DNA of 64,000 bases, from assembly GCF_015163665.1 (NCBI RefSeq), contig NZ_JADEUG010000012.1:38634-102633 (forward strand), read 5' to 3'. This document shows positions 11,939-20,630 of this stretch, in pieces (within the stretch, counting starts at the first letter, position 1; the number at the start of each line of letters is the position of its first letter). The position numbers and the translations under genes were made by a program. The stretch comes from Xenorhabdus sp. BG5 (lineage in GTDB: Bacteria > Pseudomonadota > Gammaproteobacteria > Enterobacterales > Enterobacteriaceae). The notes under the pieces are model-generated. The model ran no database searches. It had not been told where the DNA came from and worked only from the letters and a program-made list of their open reading frames with translations.

Positions 11939-11966
11939 AGGGCGGATCTTGCCGCCCTCTATTTTT
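11939..11966 (+). terminator. Intrinsic terminator after rnr
   Basis: AGGGCGG (11939-11945) pairs with CCGCCCT (11952-11958) around a six-base loop, followed by CTATTTTT. rlmB starts 41 bases later, so some read-through into rlmB is possible. Confidence 0.8.
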
Positions 11967-12006
11967 AGATATCTTAAAATATCAGTGAGTCAGGTATCAG
12001 TCAGTC

Positions 12007-12744
12007 ATGAGTGAAATTATCTACGGTATCCATGCCGTTAAAGCCTTGCTGGAGCGCGATCCACAACGTTTCATGGAAGTTTATGTGCTGAAAGGGCGTG
12101 AAGATCGCCGTTTAACCCCGTTATTGCAGGAGTTGGAAAGTACCGGTATCGCGGTACAAATTGCCAACCGCCAATGGCTGGATGCTCAAACAGAAGGTGC
12201 CGTCCATCAAGGGATCATTGCACGAATTAAGCCAGGACGTCAGTATCAGGAAAATGATCTGCCGGATTTGTTATCTCGGCTGGAGCGCCCATTCCTGCTG
12301 GTATTGGATGGTGTCACCGATCCACATAATCTGGGAGCATGCTTGCGTACCGCGGATGCGGCGGGAGTTGATGCCATTATTGTTCCTCGTGATCGTTCTG
12401 CTCAATTGAATGCTACCGCCAAAAAAGTGGCCTGTGGTGCGGCAGAAAGTGTACCGCTGATCCGTGTGACTAACCTTGCTCGGACACTGCGTTTACTGCA
12501 AGAACACAATATCTGGATTGTCGGAACGGCGGGTGAAGCCACACATGATTTATATGCAAGCAAGTTGACGGGACCGATGGCGCTGGTGATGGGCGCGGAA
12601 GGTGAAGGTATGCGTCGATTGACCCGCGAACATTGTGATGAATTGATCAGTATTCCCATGGCGGGTTCAGTTTCTTCTTTGAACGTATCGGTTGCAACAG
12701 GGGTATGCTTATTTGAAATCGTGCGCCAGAGAAGTGCCCGGTAA
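12007..12744 (+). CDS. rlmB: 23S rRNA (guanosine-2'-O-)-methyltransferase RlmB
   Basis: RlmB is the SPOUT-class enzyme that methylates the 2'-O of G2251 in the 23S rRNA peptidyl-transferase P loop. A small N-terminal substrate-binding domain (about residues 1-75) precedes the knotted SpoU domain. The three SpoU motifs are clear: [24 protein letters not shown] and [15 protein letters not shown], including the catalytic-site asparagine, arginine and glutamate. The 245 residues match the family. It lies downstream of rnr as in E. coli; a sigma-70 promoter for the ribosomal protein operon begins immediately after its stop codon. Confidence 0.97.
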   Translation: MSEIIYGIHAVKALLERDPQRFMEVYVLKGREDRRLTPLLQELESTGIAVQIANRQWLDAQTEGAVHQGIIARIKPGRQYQENDLPDLLSRLERPFLLVLDGVTDPHNLGACLRTADAAGVDAIIVPRDRSAQLNATAKKVACGAAESVPLIRVTNLARTLRLLQEHNIWIVGTAGEATHDLYASKLTGPMALVMGAEGEGMRRLTREHCDELISIPMAGSVSSLNVSVATGVCLFEIVRQRSAR

Positions 12745-12751
12745 TTCTTTA

Positions 12752-12780
12752 TTGAGTTTTTTGTATTGTACGGGTATAGT
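12752..12780 (+). promoter_or_regulatory. Sigma-70 promoter of the rpsF operon
   Basis: TTGAGT (12752-12757) and TATAGT (12775-12780) are separated by exactly 17 bases, and a GACGCG discriminator follows. Transcription would begin near 12787, giving a leader of about 93 bases before rpsF. Confidence 0.75.
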
Positions 12781-12794
12781 GACGCGTCGATTTT

Positions 12795-12839
12795 TCAGCC
12801 GTATTAAACACGTTCCTTGCCTCCATGGGCCACGGCTGA
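12795..12839 (+). promoter_or_regulatory. rpsF leader stem-loop, candidate S6:S18 regulatory site
   Basis: TCAGCCGT (12795-12802) pairs perfectly with ACGGCTGA (12832-12839), closing a 29-base interior within the rpsF leader. In E. coli and many bacteria the S6:S18 complex represses this operon by binding a leader structure containing a CCG element. A CCG sits in the 5' arm here. Assignment to that mechanism is by position and pairing only. Confidence 0.5.
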
Positions 12840-12879
12840 CCCTGACAGGAGGCTGAATAATCCGTAAGGAGCAATGCTA

Positions 12880-13278
12880 ATGCGTCATTACGAAATCGTT
12901 TTTATGGTCCATCCTGACCAAAGCGAACAGGTTCCGGGCATGATCGAGCGTTACAGTGCGACTATCACTAACGCGCAAGGTCAGATTCACCGTTTGGAAG
13001 ACTGGGGTCGTCGTCAACTGGCTTACCCAATCAACAAACTGCACAAGGCTCACTACGTTCTGATGAACGTTGAAGCGCCACAAGAAGCGATTGATGAGCT
13101 GGAAACTAACTTCCGCTTCAACGACGCCGTTATCCGCAGCATGGTTATGCGCGTTAAACACGCAATAACTGAAGCATCACCAATGGTTAAGGCTAAAGAC
13201 GAACGTCGCGGCCGTGATCTGGTCCTGGAAGAAGGCCTGGTTGATGATGCTGATGAAGCTGGGGATTCTGAAGAGTAA
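12880..13278 (+). CDS. rpsF: 30S ribosomal protein S6
   Basis: S6 is a 30S platform protein that binds with S18. The [22 protein letters not shown]-terminus and the [18 protein letters not shown] block are those of enterobacterial S6. The tail is acidic ([11 protein letters not shown]); in E. coli RimK adds glutamates to this end. I use the ATG at 12880 preceded by AAGGAGC; an ATG two codons upstream (12874) would overlap the ribosome binding site. It is 132 residues long. It heads the rpsF-priB-rpsR-rplI operon. Confidence 0.98.
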   Translation: MRHYEIVFMVHPDQSEQVPGMIERYSATITNAQGQIHRLEDWGRRQLAYPINKLHKAHYVLMNVEAPQEAIDELETNFRFNDAVIRSMVMRVKHAITEASPMVKAKDERRGRDLVLEEGLVDDADEAGDSEE

Positions 13279-13283
13279 TTACG

Positions 13284-13833
<550 letters not shown>

Positions 13834-13871
13834 TAGGTTCAGTCCATTAACGACTTTGAGAGGATAAGGTA

Positions 13872-14324
13872 ATGCAAATTATTCTGCTTGATAAAGTAGC
13901 GAACCTGGGTAGCCTGGGTGACCAAGTTAACGTTAAAGCGGGTTATGCCCGTAACTTCTTAGTACCACAGGGCAAAGCTGTTCCTGCAACTAAGAAAAAC
14001 ATCGAATTCTTCGAAGCTCGTCGTGCTGAACTGGAAGCTAAACTGGCTGACGTTCTGGCAGCAGCACAAGCTCGTGCAGAGAAAATCAACGCACTGGGTT
14101 CTGTCACTGTCGCTTCTAAAGCGGGTGACGAAGGTAAACTGTTTGGTTCTATCGGTACTCGTGATATCGCTGATGCAGTGACTGCAGCTGGCGTTGAAGT
14201 ATCTAAGAGCGAAGTTCGCCTGTCTAACGGCGTTCTGCGTACTATTGGTGAACACGAAGTTCACTTCCAGGTACACAGCGATGTATTTGCACAGTTGAAC
14301 GTTAACATTGTTCCAGAAGCTTAA
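13872..14324 (+). CDS. rplI: 50S ribosomal protein L9
   Basis: L9 is a two-domain, elongated 50S protein that binds 23S rRNA near L1 and limits frameshifting and forward slippage. The N-terminal domain ([35 protein letters not shown]) joins a long helix (about residues 41-75) to the C-terminal domain ending [17 protein letters not shown]. It is 150 residues. AGAGGATAAGGT supplies a good ribosome binding site. It closes the rpsF operon, with a terminator 28 bases after the stop. Confidence 0.98.
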   Translation: MQIILLDKVANLGSLGDQVNVKAGYARNFLVPQGKAVPATKKNIEFFEARRAELEAKLADVLAAAQARAEKINALGSVTVASKAGDEGKLFGSIGTRDIADAVTAAGVEVSKSEVRLSNGVLRTIGEHEVHFQVHSDVFAQLNVNIVPEA

Positions 14325-14351
14325 TCGTTGATTAGCTGAAGAACATGTGAC

Positions 14352-14380
14352 AAAAAACGCTGGCATCGCCGGCGTTTTTT
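14352..14380 (+). terminator. Intrinsic terminator after rplI
   Basis: An A-rich stem AAAAAACGC plus GGC pairs across an ATC loop with GCC plus GCGTTTTTT, with one mismatched position (T opposite G); the U-run forms the 3' arm. It ends the rpsF operon. Confidence 0.9.
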
Positions 14381-14535
14381 GTTTTGCGCCGAAAACTACC
14401 CTAAATATTAAGGCGCAGTAGCAGTTATACTCCAATAATTGGTGCTTACATTATTATTACTCACCTTCACGCGTTTACCCATCCAGACAGTGCTGTTATG
14501 CTTGAGCTTTCACTCATTTAATAACAGGTACTTTC

Positions 14536-15156
14536 ATGACAAAACCTTCTTTTGAGTCTATTGAAGCGCGCGCAAGTTACGGTATTGGTTTGCAGGTTGG
14601 GCAACAATTACAGGAATCCGGTTTACAAGGGTTAGAACCCGAAGCCCTGTTGGCAGGGTTGTGTGATGCGTTGGAAAGCCGTTCTCCTGCTATTCCGGTA
14701 GAAGAACTGCATCGTGCGCTACGTGAGATACATGAACGTGCTGATAGCGTTCGCCGTGAACGTCAGCAGGAGATGGCAGAAGAAGGCAAAAAATTCCTGG
14801 CAGAAAATATTCAGCGTGAAGGCGTCAGCAGCACAGAGTCTGGTCTGCAATTTTCTGTCCTGACACAAGGTGATGGCGCTATCCCTGCCCGTACTGACCG
14901 TGTTCGTGTTCACTATACAGGCCGCCTGATCGATGGCACGGTATTTGATAGTTCAGTGCAGCGCGGTACGCCAGCAGAATTCCCTGTTAGCGGCGTGATA
15001 CCGGGATGGATTGAAGCGTTGACCTTGATGCCTGTTGGTTCCAAATGGGAACTTTATATTCCTCACAATCTGGCTTACGGTGAGCGTGGCGCTGGGGCAT
15101 CCATCCCGCCTTATAGCACGCTGATCTTCGAAGTGGAATTATTGGAAATTCTGTAA
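14536..15156 (+). CDS. fklB: FKBP-type peptidyl-prolyl isomerase FklB (FKBP22)
   Basis: FklB catalyses cis-trans isomerisation of prolyl bonds and acts as a dimeric chaperone. An N-terminal helical dimerisation region (about residues 1-90) leads to the FKBP domain with the active-site residues in [18 protein letters not shown] and [19 protein letters not shown], followed by [23 protein letters not shown]. No signal peptide is seen, so it is cytosolic like E. coli FklB. It has 206 residues, the same as E. coli. It stands alone between two terminators. Confidence 0.96.
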   Translation: MTKPSFESIEARASYGIGLQVGQQLQESGLQGLEPEALLAGLCDALESRSPAIPVEELHRALREIHERADSVRRERQQEMAEEGKKFLAENIQREGVSSTESGLQFSVLTQGDGAIPARTDRVRVHYTGRLIDGTVFDSSVQRGTPAEFPVSGVIPGWIEALTLMPVGSKWELYIPHNLAYGERGAGASIPPYSTLIFEVELLEIL

Positions 15157-15163
15157 GTTATTG

Positions 15164-15189
15164 AATAGCCGGTTAACCGGCTATTTTTT
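15164..15189 (+). terminator. Intrinsic terminator after fklB
   Basis: AATAGCCGG (15164-15172) and CCGGCTATT (15177-15185) form a perfect 9-bp stem with a TTAA loop, followed by four further T. Confidence 0.92.
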
Positions 15190-15299
15190 AGCTGTATTTG
15201 GGAATGATGGGTGAATAAAATATTCGCCATTCCGGTAAAAAATGCGTTAAAAATGGTGCTTCAAGTGGTATAGCCAAACAACAAACGCAGAGGTGTATG

Positions 15300-16043
15300 A
15301 TGCTACAACAGATCTGCCAATTGGCACGGGAAGCAGGCGCGGCGATCATGGAGGTCTATCAGGCTGAGCAACCGTTGCAAATAAAGCATAAAATGGATGA
15401 TTCACCTGTTACTGCTGCGGATATTGCCGCTCATAAGATCATTAAAGCGGGATTGTTGCGCATTGCACCTGATATTCCGTTGTTATCAGAAGAAGATCCA
15501 CCTGCATGGGAAGAGCGGAAAAATTGGCAACGTTATTGGCTGGTTGATCCATTGGATGGTACGAAAGAGTTTATTCGCCGCAATGGTGAATTTACCGTCA
15601 ATATCGCATTGGTCGAAAATGGTGTGCCTGTGATGGGGGTTGTCTATGTCCCGGTACAGAATGTCTTATATTCTGGGCAAGGGCGGCAGGCGTGGAAAGA
15701 AACCAATGGTCAGACGCTTTCCATTAAAGTTATGCCTGCAAAGCCGCCCGTTGTGGTAGTCAGCCGTTCTCACAAGGACGATGAGGAGTTGCAAGACTAT
15801 CTTTCCCAGCTAGGAGTGCACGATACACTTGCGGTAGGCTCTTCACTTAAGTTCTGCCTGGTTGCAGAGGGAAAAGCTCAACTTTACCCACGCTTTGGGC
15901 CAACCAACATCTGGGATACGGGGGCTGGCCATGCCATTGCTATTGCTGCGGGGGCACATGTGACGGATTGGGAAGGGAAAACTCTCGATTACACGCCGCG
16001 TGAATCTTTCCTAAATCCAGGGTTTAGAGTCAGAGTTTTTTGA
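15300..16043 (+). CDS. cysQ: 3'(2'),5'-bisphosphate nucleotidase CysQ
   Basis: CysQ removes the 3' phosphate from PAP, the by-product of sulphate assimilation, and also acts on PAPS. It belongs to the inositol monophosphatase superfamily. The metal-binding motifs are [15 protein letters not shown] and WDTGAGHA. Two ATG codons stand in tandem (15297 and 15300); I chose the second because it gives [13 protein letters not shown], matching the family. The length is 247 residues. In E. coli cysQ is followed by ytfI and ytfJ; here a small secreted-peptide gene on the opposite strand intervenes. Confidence 0.96.
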   Translation: MLQQICQLAREAGAAIMEVYQAEQPLQIKHKMDDSPVTAADIAAHKIIKAGLLRIAPDIPLLSEEDPPAWEERKNWQRYWLVDPLDGTKEFIRRNGEFTVNIALVENGVPVMGVVYVPVQNVLYSGQGRQAWKETNGQTLSIKVMPAKPPVVVVSRSHKDDEELQDYLSQLGVHDTLAVGSSLKFCLVAEGKAQLYPRFGPTNIWDTGAGHAIAIAAGAHVTDWEGKTLDYTPRESFLNPGFRVRVF

Positions 16044-16174
16044 TGCTGAACTGATAATGGCTCTATGAGGGGGCCATTTTTACGTTTGTATACCTAATGA
16101 GGCGACTCCGTGCTGATTTGCGTATCATCGAAGCCACCTACATAACCTTAAGTTATTCAAAATAATTTTCAGAG

Positions 16175-16339
16175 TTAAATACACATAAGCGTAGGAACCC
16201 ACCACTGTTGGGCACAATTGAACACACAATTAAGATAATCTTGATCTGATTGGTAAGGGCTACAGACAAAAGCACTTGCTTGAAGAGGCACAAATACAAA
16301 ATAAGCCGCACATAATGCGATAGAGATGTACTTTTTCAT
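16175..16339 (-). CDS. Small secreted four-cysteine peptide, unknown function
   Basis: I recognise no family. The 54-codon frame starts at ATG (16339-16337), preceded by GAGGG at a good distance on the minus strand. It reads as a classic signal peptide: MKKY, a hydrophobic core SIALCAAYFVFVPL, and a probable cleavage site after ASA (residue 23). The mature part would be about 31 residues with four cysteines (C26, C38, C42, C53) and a QQWWVP stretch, so two disulphides in the periplasm or outside are plausible. It lies in a low-G+C gap between cysQ and ytfJ where E. coli has nothing comparable. It could be a bacteriocin-like or regulatory peptide; that is inference. Chance is unlikely given the start site, leader and cysteines together. 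Confidence 0.6.
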   Translation of the reverse strand: MKKYISIALCAAYFVFVPLQASAFVCSPYQSDQDYLNCVFNCAQQWWVPTLMCI

Positions 16340-16749
16340 TTTTTTACCCTCAGCTATGGTGAGAATTATTTTCTATAATAGTGGTGAAATTAACTCATAT
16401 TATTGATATTAAAAATGATTTATATTTTGTTTGATAGATAAGTAAACATGGGTGCCCTTGTTAGGTATAGAAATAATACCTTCGCTAAAAAGTAGTATCA
16501 AATTGAAACTATTTCAATGGTTATTTTTAGTATAAAAAGTAATAACAGGTTAATTAGTTATGAATTTTAAGATGCATCACGGTGACAAAAGCAGAATGTA
16601 CTATCTTTGATGGTTCTCAATCCCCTTGCCCGAAGGCAGAGGGGGAGGGAAACAAAAACATGTGGGGAAATATAACAGATAATTTATCTTAAATTTATTT
16701 AGTAAAAACAATTAATAATAGCAAATTATCCATCCCTATGGGCAATGGG
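16340..16749. other. AT-rich intergenic region, small peptide gene to ytfJ
   Basis: No supported gene is seen in these 410 bases. The only clear structure is a GC-rich imperfect hairpin at about 16621-16644 (CCCCT-TGCC-CGAA-GGCA-G-AGGGG). It has no U-run on the plus strand. The part next to 16340 should hold the promoter of the small peptide gene, but no strong -35/-10 pair stands out. Confidence 0.5.
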
Positions 16750-17322
16750 CTATTTTCCTAATTCGTCTTTGATTAGGTTGATAACGTGTGTAATGTCTTC
16801 GTTACTTAATTTGCCATCTTTGACGAATTTCACCTTACCATTTTTATCCAGCACAATGATTGCCGAACTTTTGGGTTCCAGTCCCCAAGCCTTTTTAACC
16901 AGCCCGTTACTATCGATAATGAATTGTGACCACGGGAACTGTTTTTTGCTGTCTTCGATACTATTGCGAACAAAAACACCAGTGCCAAAAATAGCATCAT
17001 CGGTATTCACGATGCTGGTGGTTTGATATTTATCTTTGGGTAAATCAGCATCCTTCAATGCTTGAATCAAGGGATCATTCATCTCTTTTGCGGAACTACG
17101 ACCGGCAATATGCTGGATCGTTCTTACTTTTCCCAGAAGTTCAGTACTGCTCCAATTTTGGTAGTTGAACTTACCATCGTTTAGCAACAGCTCGCCCTTA
17201 TCTGTCACGCTGACAGCGGGAACTGGTTGTTCTAAGGTGATGTTATGGGCGAACGCAAATATTGACGTGATACTCAATATTGCAGATAACACGATTTTCA
17301 TTAATATATTGTTTTTTAACAT
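16750..17322 (-). CDS. ytfJ: YtfJ family periplasmic protein
   Basis: YtfJ is a conserved periplasmic protein with a thioredoxin-like fold whose exact role is not settled. The N-terminus is a signal peptide (hydrophobic MKIVLSAILSITSIFAFA, probable cleavage after AFA near residue 25). Family blocks are VRTIQHIAGRSSAKE, TSIVNTDDAIFGTGVFVR, PWSQFIIDSNG and SSAIIVLDKNGKVKFVKDG. No CXXC pair is present, so it is not a typical disulphide oxidoreductase. It has 190 residues (184 in E. coli). AAGGA before the ATG at 17322 supports that start; an internal ATG at codon 8 is an alternative. It is divergent from ytfK. Confidence 0.93.
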   Translation of the reverse strand: MLKNNILMKIVLSAILSITSIFAFAHNITLEQPVPAVSVTDKGELLLNDGKFNYQNWSSTELLGKVRTIQHIAGRSSAKEMNDPLIQALKDADLPKDKYQTTSIVNTDDAIFGTGVFVRNSIEDSKKQFPWSQFIIDSNGLVKKAWGLEPKSSAIIVLDKNGKVKFVKDGKLSNEDITHVINLIKDELGK

Positions 17323-17440
17323 ATTTATTCCTTATTTATCATGGTGTGGCATGTTATCAGGGAATGACATATTCAGCATAGCGCTTGTTAACTGGTCTGT
17401 CCTCAATAAAATAAACAATTTAATAACATTTGGAATAATG

Positions 17441-17545
17441 TATACGCATTAAACTTCAAGTTGCAATTTACAACACGCTATGAAACCTGATTTCTCTCCG
17501 CTTCGCGGGGAGAAATCACACGCATCTTGCAGTTAGATTGGTATA
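17441..17545 (-). repeat. 105-bp palindromic repeat, copy A
   Basis: This copy begins TATACGCATTAAACTTCAAG and ends with the complement of TATACCAATCTAACT, giving imperfect terminal inverted repeats of about 24 bp with TATAC ends. The centre contains a hairpin around a GATTTCTC/GAGAAATC stem. It is nearly identical, in reverse orientation, to the copy at 41430-41534. It lies in the ytfJ-ytfK intergenic region. Confidence 0.85.
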
Positions 17546-17760
17546 TAAGCAAACAAAAGGATGATGTAATATAATGCTCATTAATATCATTATGTTATAT
17601 CAAAATAGTGATTGAATCTGAATATTGAGGGGAACAAATTTCCATATACGTAGTCTATACAGTTGGCATAACAGTGACACATTGACTCGTTATGTAGTGA
17701 ATAAATTTTATGCAGTAGCATAGAATAATATCGTAAGAAGCATGGGAGGAAAAAACAGAG

Positions 17761-17967
17761 ATGAAAATCTTTCGCCACTATAACCCAGTGAAAATTGCTC
17801 TCTACGTGAAAACCCTATTCCGTGGGCGGTTATATATTAAGGACATGGGCGCTTTTGAATTTAATTATGGAAAGATTTTACCCCCGAAAATCAAAGATAA
17901 ACGCCATTTCCATGTAATGAGTGAAGTTAATCAGCAAGTATTGTGTTTACAGACCGAAATAGGGTGA
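17761..17967 (+). CDS. ytfK: YtfK (DUF1107), stringent-response modulator
   Basis: The 68-residue frame [34 protein letters not shown] aligns along its whole length with E. coli YtfK, which is also 68 residues. In E. coli YtfK binds SpoT and favours (p)ppGpp accumulation during phosphate and fatty acid starvation. A GGGAGGA ribosome binding site precedes the ATG. It has its own terminator at 18036. The neighbouring gene in E. coli, ytfL, is absent here and accessory DNA occupies the space. Whether the (p)ppGpp role is conserved in this organism is inferred from homology. Confidence 0.92.
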   Translation: MKIFRHYNPVKIALYVKTLFRGRLYIKDMGAFEFNYGKILPPKIKDKRHFHVMSEVNQQVLCLQTEIG

Positions 17968-18035
17968 TTGTTTGTAACTGCTCATTGACTAATGGCAATG
18001 TAATAAGATCAACACGATACAATCATTAGTATAAT

Positions 18036-18057
18036 AAACGGCCTCTCGGCCGTTTTT
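18036..18057 (+). terminator. Intrinsic terminator after ytfK
   Basis: AAACGGCC (18036-18043) pairs with GGCCGTTT around a TCTC loop, and the U-run continues to 18057. The following AT-rich 260 bases (18058-18318) hold nothing else that I can support apart from the ribosome binding site of the next frame. Confidence 0.9.
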
Positions 18058-18318
18058 AAACGTGCGTTATTAATAAGTTAATTTAATATCAATATTGGCA
18101 CCAGTAAAAAATGCTGTGATGATTAGGTTTATTTAATTGACAAGTGAATAACTAACTTTACAAATATAATCCAATATTTGAGAATTTAAGTTCTATACTA
18201 AAATACGAACATACATAAACTACTTAAAATAGTGAATGGAAAAATCTTATGGTGATGGAACACTATTTTACCAGCATAACCTTATATGAACAGCTTCTAT
18301 ATGTGAGGTAAATTAATT

Positions 18319-18765
18319 ATGAATACAGTTAAAATAAATTATGATGGTATGTATGACTTAATTCCTAATGGAGATAGTGTAACAGCTAATCTTAAAAATT
18401 CCCCATATCATGACAAACATGCTGTTTATTGGGAAACAAATGCTACATTTGATAAAGACGATATTTATTTTTTTAATATAAAAGTTAATAAATATTTATC
18501 TGTAAATTATAAGCATAAAACACAACCTTGTTTAAGGGCAGAAAGAACAAATTTTCAAATAAGAAGATTTAATGAAAAAGGGTTTTTAATTGGTTTCAAG
18601 CCAGATATTGAAGAGATGTCTTTTGGCGATGTATTTCATGATATTATACCATCTTTATATCTAAGTGTAAAAAAACAAATTGTATCAATGAACATACTTT
18701 GGGTTAATTATTCTTACATTGAAAAAGAAATTGAACTTCCCCGATTTATATGGAGGTTAGAGTAA
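18319..18765 (+). CDS. Hypothetical AT-rich orphan, beta-trefoil-like pattern
   Basis: I recognise no named family. The frame is 148 residues with an ATG and GAGG at 18304-18307. Codon use is strongly AT-rich compared with all flanking genes, which suggests recent transfer. There is no signal peptide and no transmembrane segment. The segment VNKYLSVNYKHK, then LRAERTNFQIRRFNEKGFL and later SLYLSVKKQ resemble the repeated NGKYLSV / LxADR / FxIxxxDG pattern of fascin or ricin-type beta-trefoil proteins, so a trefoil fold is a guess. It sits in place of ytfL, next to insertion sequence debris. It could be a small accessory lectin-like or toxin-related protein; I would not assign a function. Confidence 0.6.
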   Translation: MNTVKINYDGMYDLIPNGDSVTANLKNSPYHDKHAVYWETNATFDKDDIYFFNIKVNKYLSVNYKHKTQPCLRAERTNFQIRRFNEKGFLIGFKPDIEEMSFGDVFHDIIPSLYLSVKKQIVSMNILWVNYSYIEKEIELPRFIWRLE

Positions 18766-18818
18766 TATTGAAAATAACAGTGGTATTAAGTCACGGCATG
18801 ATAAATCGACAGGAGCTT

Positions 18819-18842
18819 ATACCCATCGTAATTGAAGATGCT
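18819..18842 (+). repeat. Orphan left end of the 105-bp repeat
   Basis: TATACCCATCGTAATTGAAGATGC-like sequence at this position matches the left terminus of copy D (42283-42306), differing only at a few internal bases. The rest of that repeat does not follow. Its right half appears about 900 bases downstream at 19740, beyond an insertion sequence remnant. Confidence 0.65.
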
Positions 18843-19189
18843 TGATTTTTCATTCTCATCAGATCAATATTGCTCCCATGAAAATTACGCTAACAGAGAC
18901 TCAAAAAGATCTATGGTCACCCCCATTTTTGCAACACTGATTTTTGACCTATGATGGGCTTGCTTAAATCTATCCGGCGTCTCAATGGGCAAGGAAGCCC
19001 GCGCCACGATGAGTTCCGCGCCTGATGAACCTAAAAAGCCCTTCGGCTTCAATGAGCCATTCTTTTTGTCAGGCTATTCATCAGGCCGACTGGCCGTTCA
19101 TGTCATCAATAATCAGTCTTCGCAAAACCAGATGGGTAACTTGTATTTAACTGCTTAATAAATAGCCTATCGAATTAGACCGATATATC
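18843..19189 (-). mobile_element. Non-coding debris and 3' flank of an IS110/IS1111-type element
   Basis: No intact gene is seen. At 18878 a short plus-strand frame starts MKITLTETQKDLW and stops after 20 codons; its beginning resembles the N-terminus of IS630-type transposases, so it may be a second remnant. From about 18920 to 19189 the sequence is GC-richer than the surroundings and has pairing segments such as GGCAAGG-AAGCCC and AAAGCCCTTCGGCTT. This lies 3' of the transposase remnant, where IS1111-group elements carry their non-coding end. The exact end of the element is not resolved. Confidence 0.45.
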
Positions 19190-19742
19190 TCATGCCTGAT
19201 ACTCATTTTGCTGAGTGGTGATTGCCCATGCTATTCGTGCCAGCTTGTTTGCCAAAGCACAGGCAACCACATTCGAATGTTTCTTACTAAGTTGTTCCTT
19301 AACCCACTCAGCAAGTCTGCCCTGCTGATGCTCAAGCCGCATCATGAACGCGCGGGCGCACTGAACCAGCAACCTGCGCAGGTTTTTATCACCTCGCTTA
19401 CTGATACCCAGCAGGGTTGATTTGCCCCCTGTGCTGTATTGTCGGGGGACAAGTCCTGTTGAGGCTGCAAGATCCCTGCTGCATGAAAATTGATTACCGT
19501 CACCGAGCTGGGATGAGAGTAAGCTGGCGGTAATCGGCCCAACACCGGGTATTGTCATAAGACGTTGAGCTGTAGCGTCTACTTTGATTGCCTGCTCTAA
19601 TTCAGATTCCAGCTCTGATATTTGCGCAACAAGGTAAAGATAATGGGCATGTAATTTCATCAGCAAACGCACCAGATATTCAGGGAGTTCGTGTTCTGTC
19701 AGCACCAGAGAGAGTCGTCTAATTACCGCATCACCTTTTGAT
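19190..19742 (-). pseudogene. IS110-family (IS1111 group) transposase, C-terminal remnant
   Basis: The minus-strand frame carries the Transposase_20 domain of IS110-family recombinases. The helix-hairpin-helix IPGVGPITASLLSSQLGD is followed by FSCSRDLAASTGLVPRQYST, GGKSTLLGISKRGDKNLRRLL, ALANKLARIAWAI and the terminal EYQA. The N-terminal DEDD RuvC-like catalytic domain is missing. The frame stays open upstream from 19705 to about 19742, where the sequence becomes the palindromic repeat, so the gene was truncated there. An intact family member has about 340 residues; about 185 remain. It cannot be active alone. Confidence 0.85.
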
Positions 19743-19824
19743 GTGTGTGATTTCTCCTCGGAAGCGGGGAGAAATCAGGTTTCATAGCGTGTTGTAAATT
19801 GCAACTTGAAGTTTAATGCGTATA
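19740..19824 (+). repeat. 105-bp palindromic repeat, copy B (right part only)
   Basis: GATGTGTGTGATTTCTCC through GAAGTTTAATGCGTATA matches the last 83 or so bases of copy C (41430-41534) almost base for base. The first 22-24 bases are missing and replaced by transposase remnant sequence. It ends 22 bases before the msrA stop codon, so it may also act as the msrA 3' hairpin. Confidence 0.85.
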
Positions 19825-19845
19825 TATCACTAAAAAGGCAATCAG

Positions 19846-20493
19846 CTAATTCCTAAGTGTTGGCGGGAAGCAGATCCCAGTGCCCCCTAAGCCACAATAT
19901 CCTTCGGGGTTTTTGTGGAGGTATTGCTGGTGATAATCCTCGGCAAAATAGAATGGCCCCGCTTCGCGGATTTCCGTCGTGATGGTGCGTTGGTCGTTAT
20001 TTTGCGTCAGCGCTTGCTGGTATTGGTCACGGCTGGCAATAGCCTGTTCATACTGTTGTGGTGAAATCGTGTACAAGGCGGAACGGTACTGAGTACCAAT
20101 ATCACCATATTGACGCATACCTTGGGCTGGATCGTGATTTTCCCAGAACAGGGCGAGTAATTGCGAATAGGTAATTTTGGTGGGATCAAATACGATCCTG
20201 ACCACTTCTGCATGACCCGTTAAGCCAGTGCACACTTCTTCATAAGTTGGGTTTGGCGTAGTGCCGCCGCTGTAACCAACAGAGGTGGTGTAAATGCCTT
20301 CCTGTTGCCAGAAAAGGCGCTCCACGCCCCAGAAACATCCCATTCCTACATAGGCAATTTCCATATTTTCAGGAATGTTCTCTATCGCATGCTGTGTGAT
20401 GACATGGTAGGGTGATACGGTTAATGGAGTGGTTCTACCCGGTATGGCATTTGGTGAAGAAACAGGTTGTCTTTCATTGGTTGAATTTGGCAA
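19846..20493 (-). CDS. msrA: Peptide-methionine (S)-S-oxide reductase MsrA
   Basis: MsrA reduces the S-epimer of methionine sulphoxide in proteins and free methionine. The catalytic [12 protein letters not shown] motif is near residue 52, and the resolving-cysteine end [14 protein letters not shown] is present. The frame is open to a TTG at 20514, but I choose the TTG at 20493: AGGAGG lies just upstream of it (20499-20504), and the protein then aligns residue for residue with the E. coli N-terminus around IPGRTTPL. No ATG is suitable. The length becomes 215 residues (212 in E. coli). It is divergent from tamA, as in E. coli. Confidence 0.95.
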   Translation of the reverse strand: MPNSTNERQPVSSPNAIPGRTTPLTVSPYHVITQHAIENIPENMEIAYVGMGCFWGVERLFWQQEGIYTTSVGYSGGTTPNPTYEEVCTGLTGHAEVVRIVFDPTKITYSQLLALFWENHDPAQGMRQYGDIGTQYRSALYTISPQQYEQAIASRDQYQQALTQNNDQRTITTEIREAGPFYFAEDYHQQYLHKNPEGYCGLGGTGICFPPTLRN

Positions 20494-20630
20494 GATTCCC
20501 TCCTGTATATTCAAAGTCTTATGATTATATGTTGCTTGTATATTGTTAAAACTTTACCAGAATTAATTCATTGCGGCATTTTTATGTTGTTGAATTTTAT
20601 TCAACAGGTAGATAAATATTAGGAGTTCGA

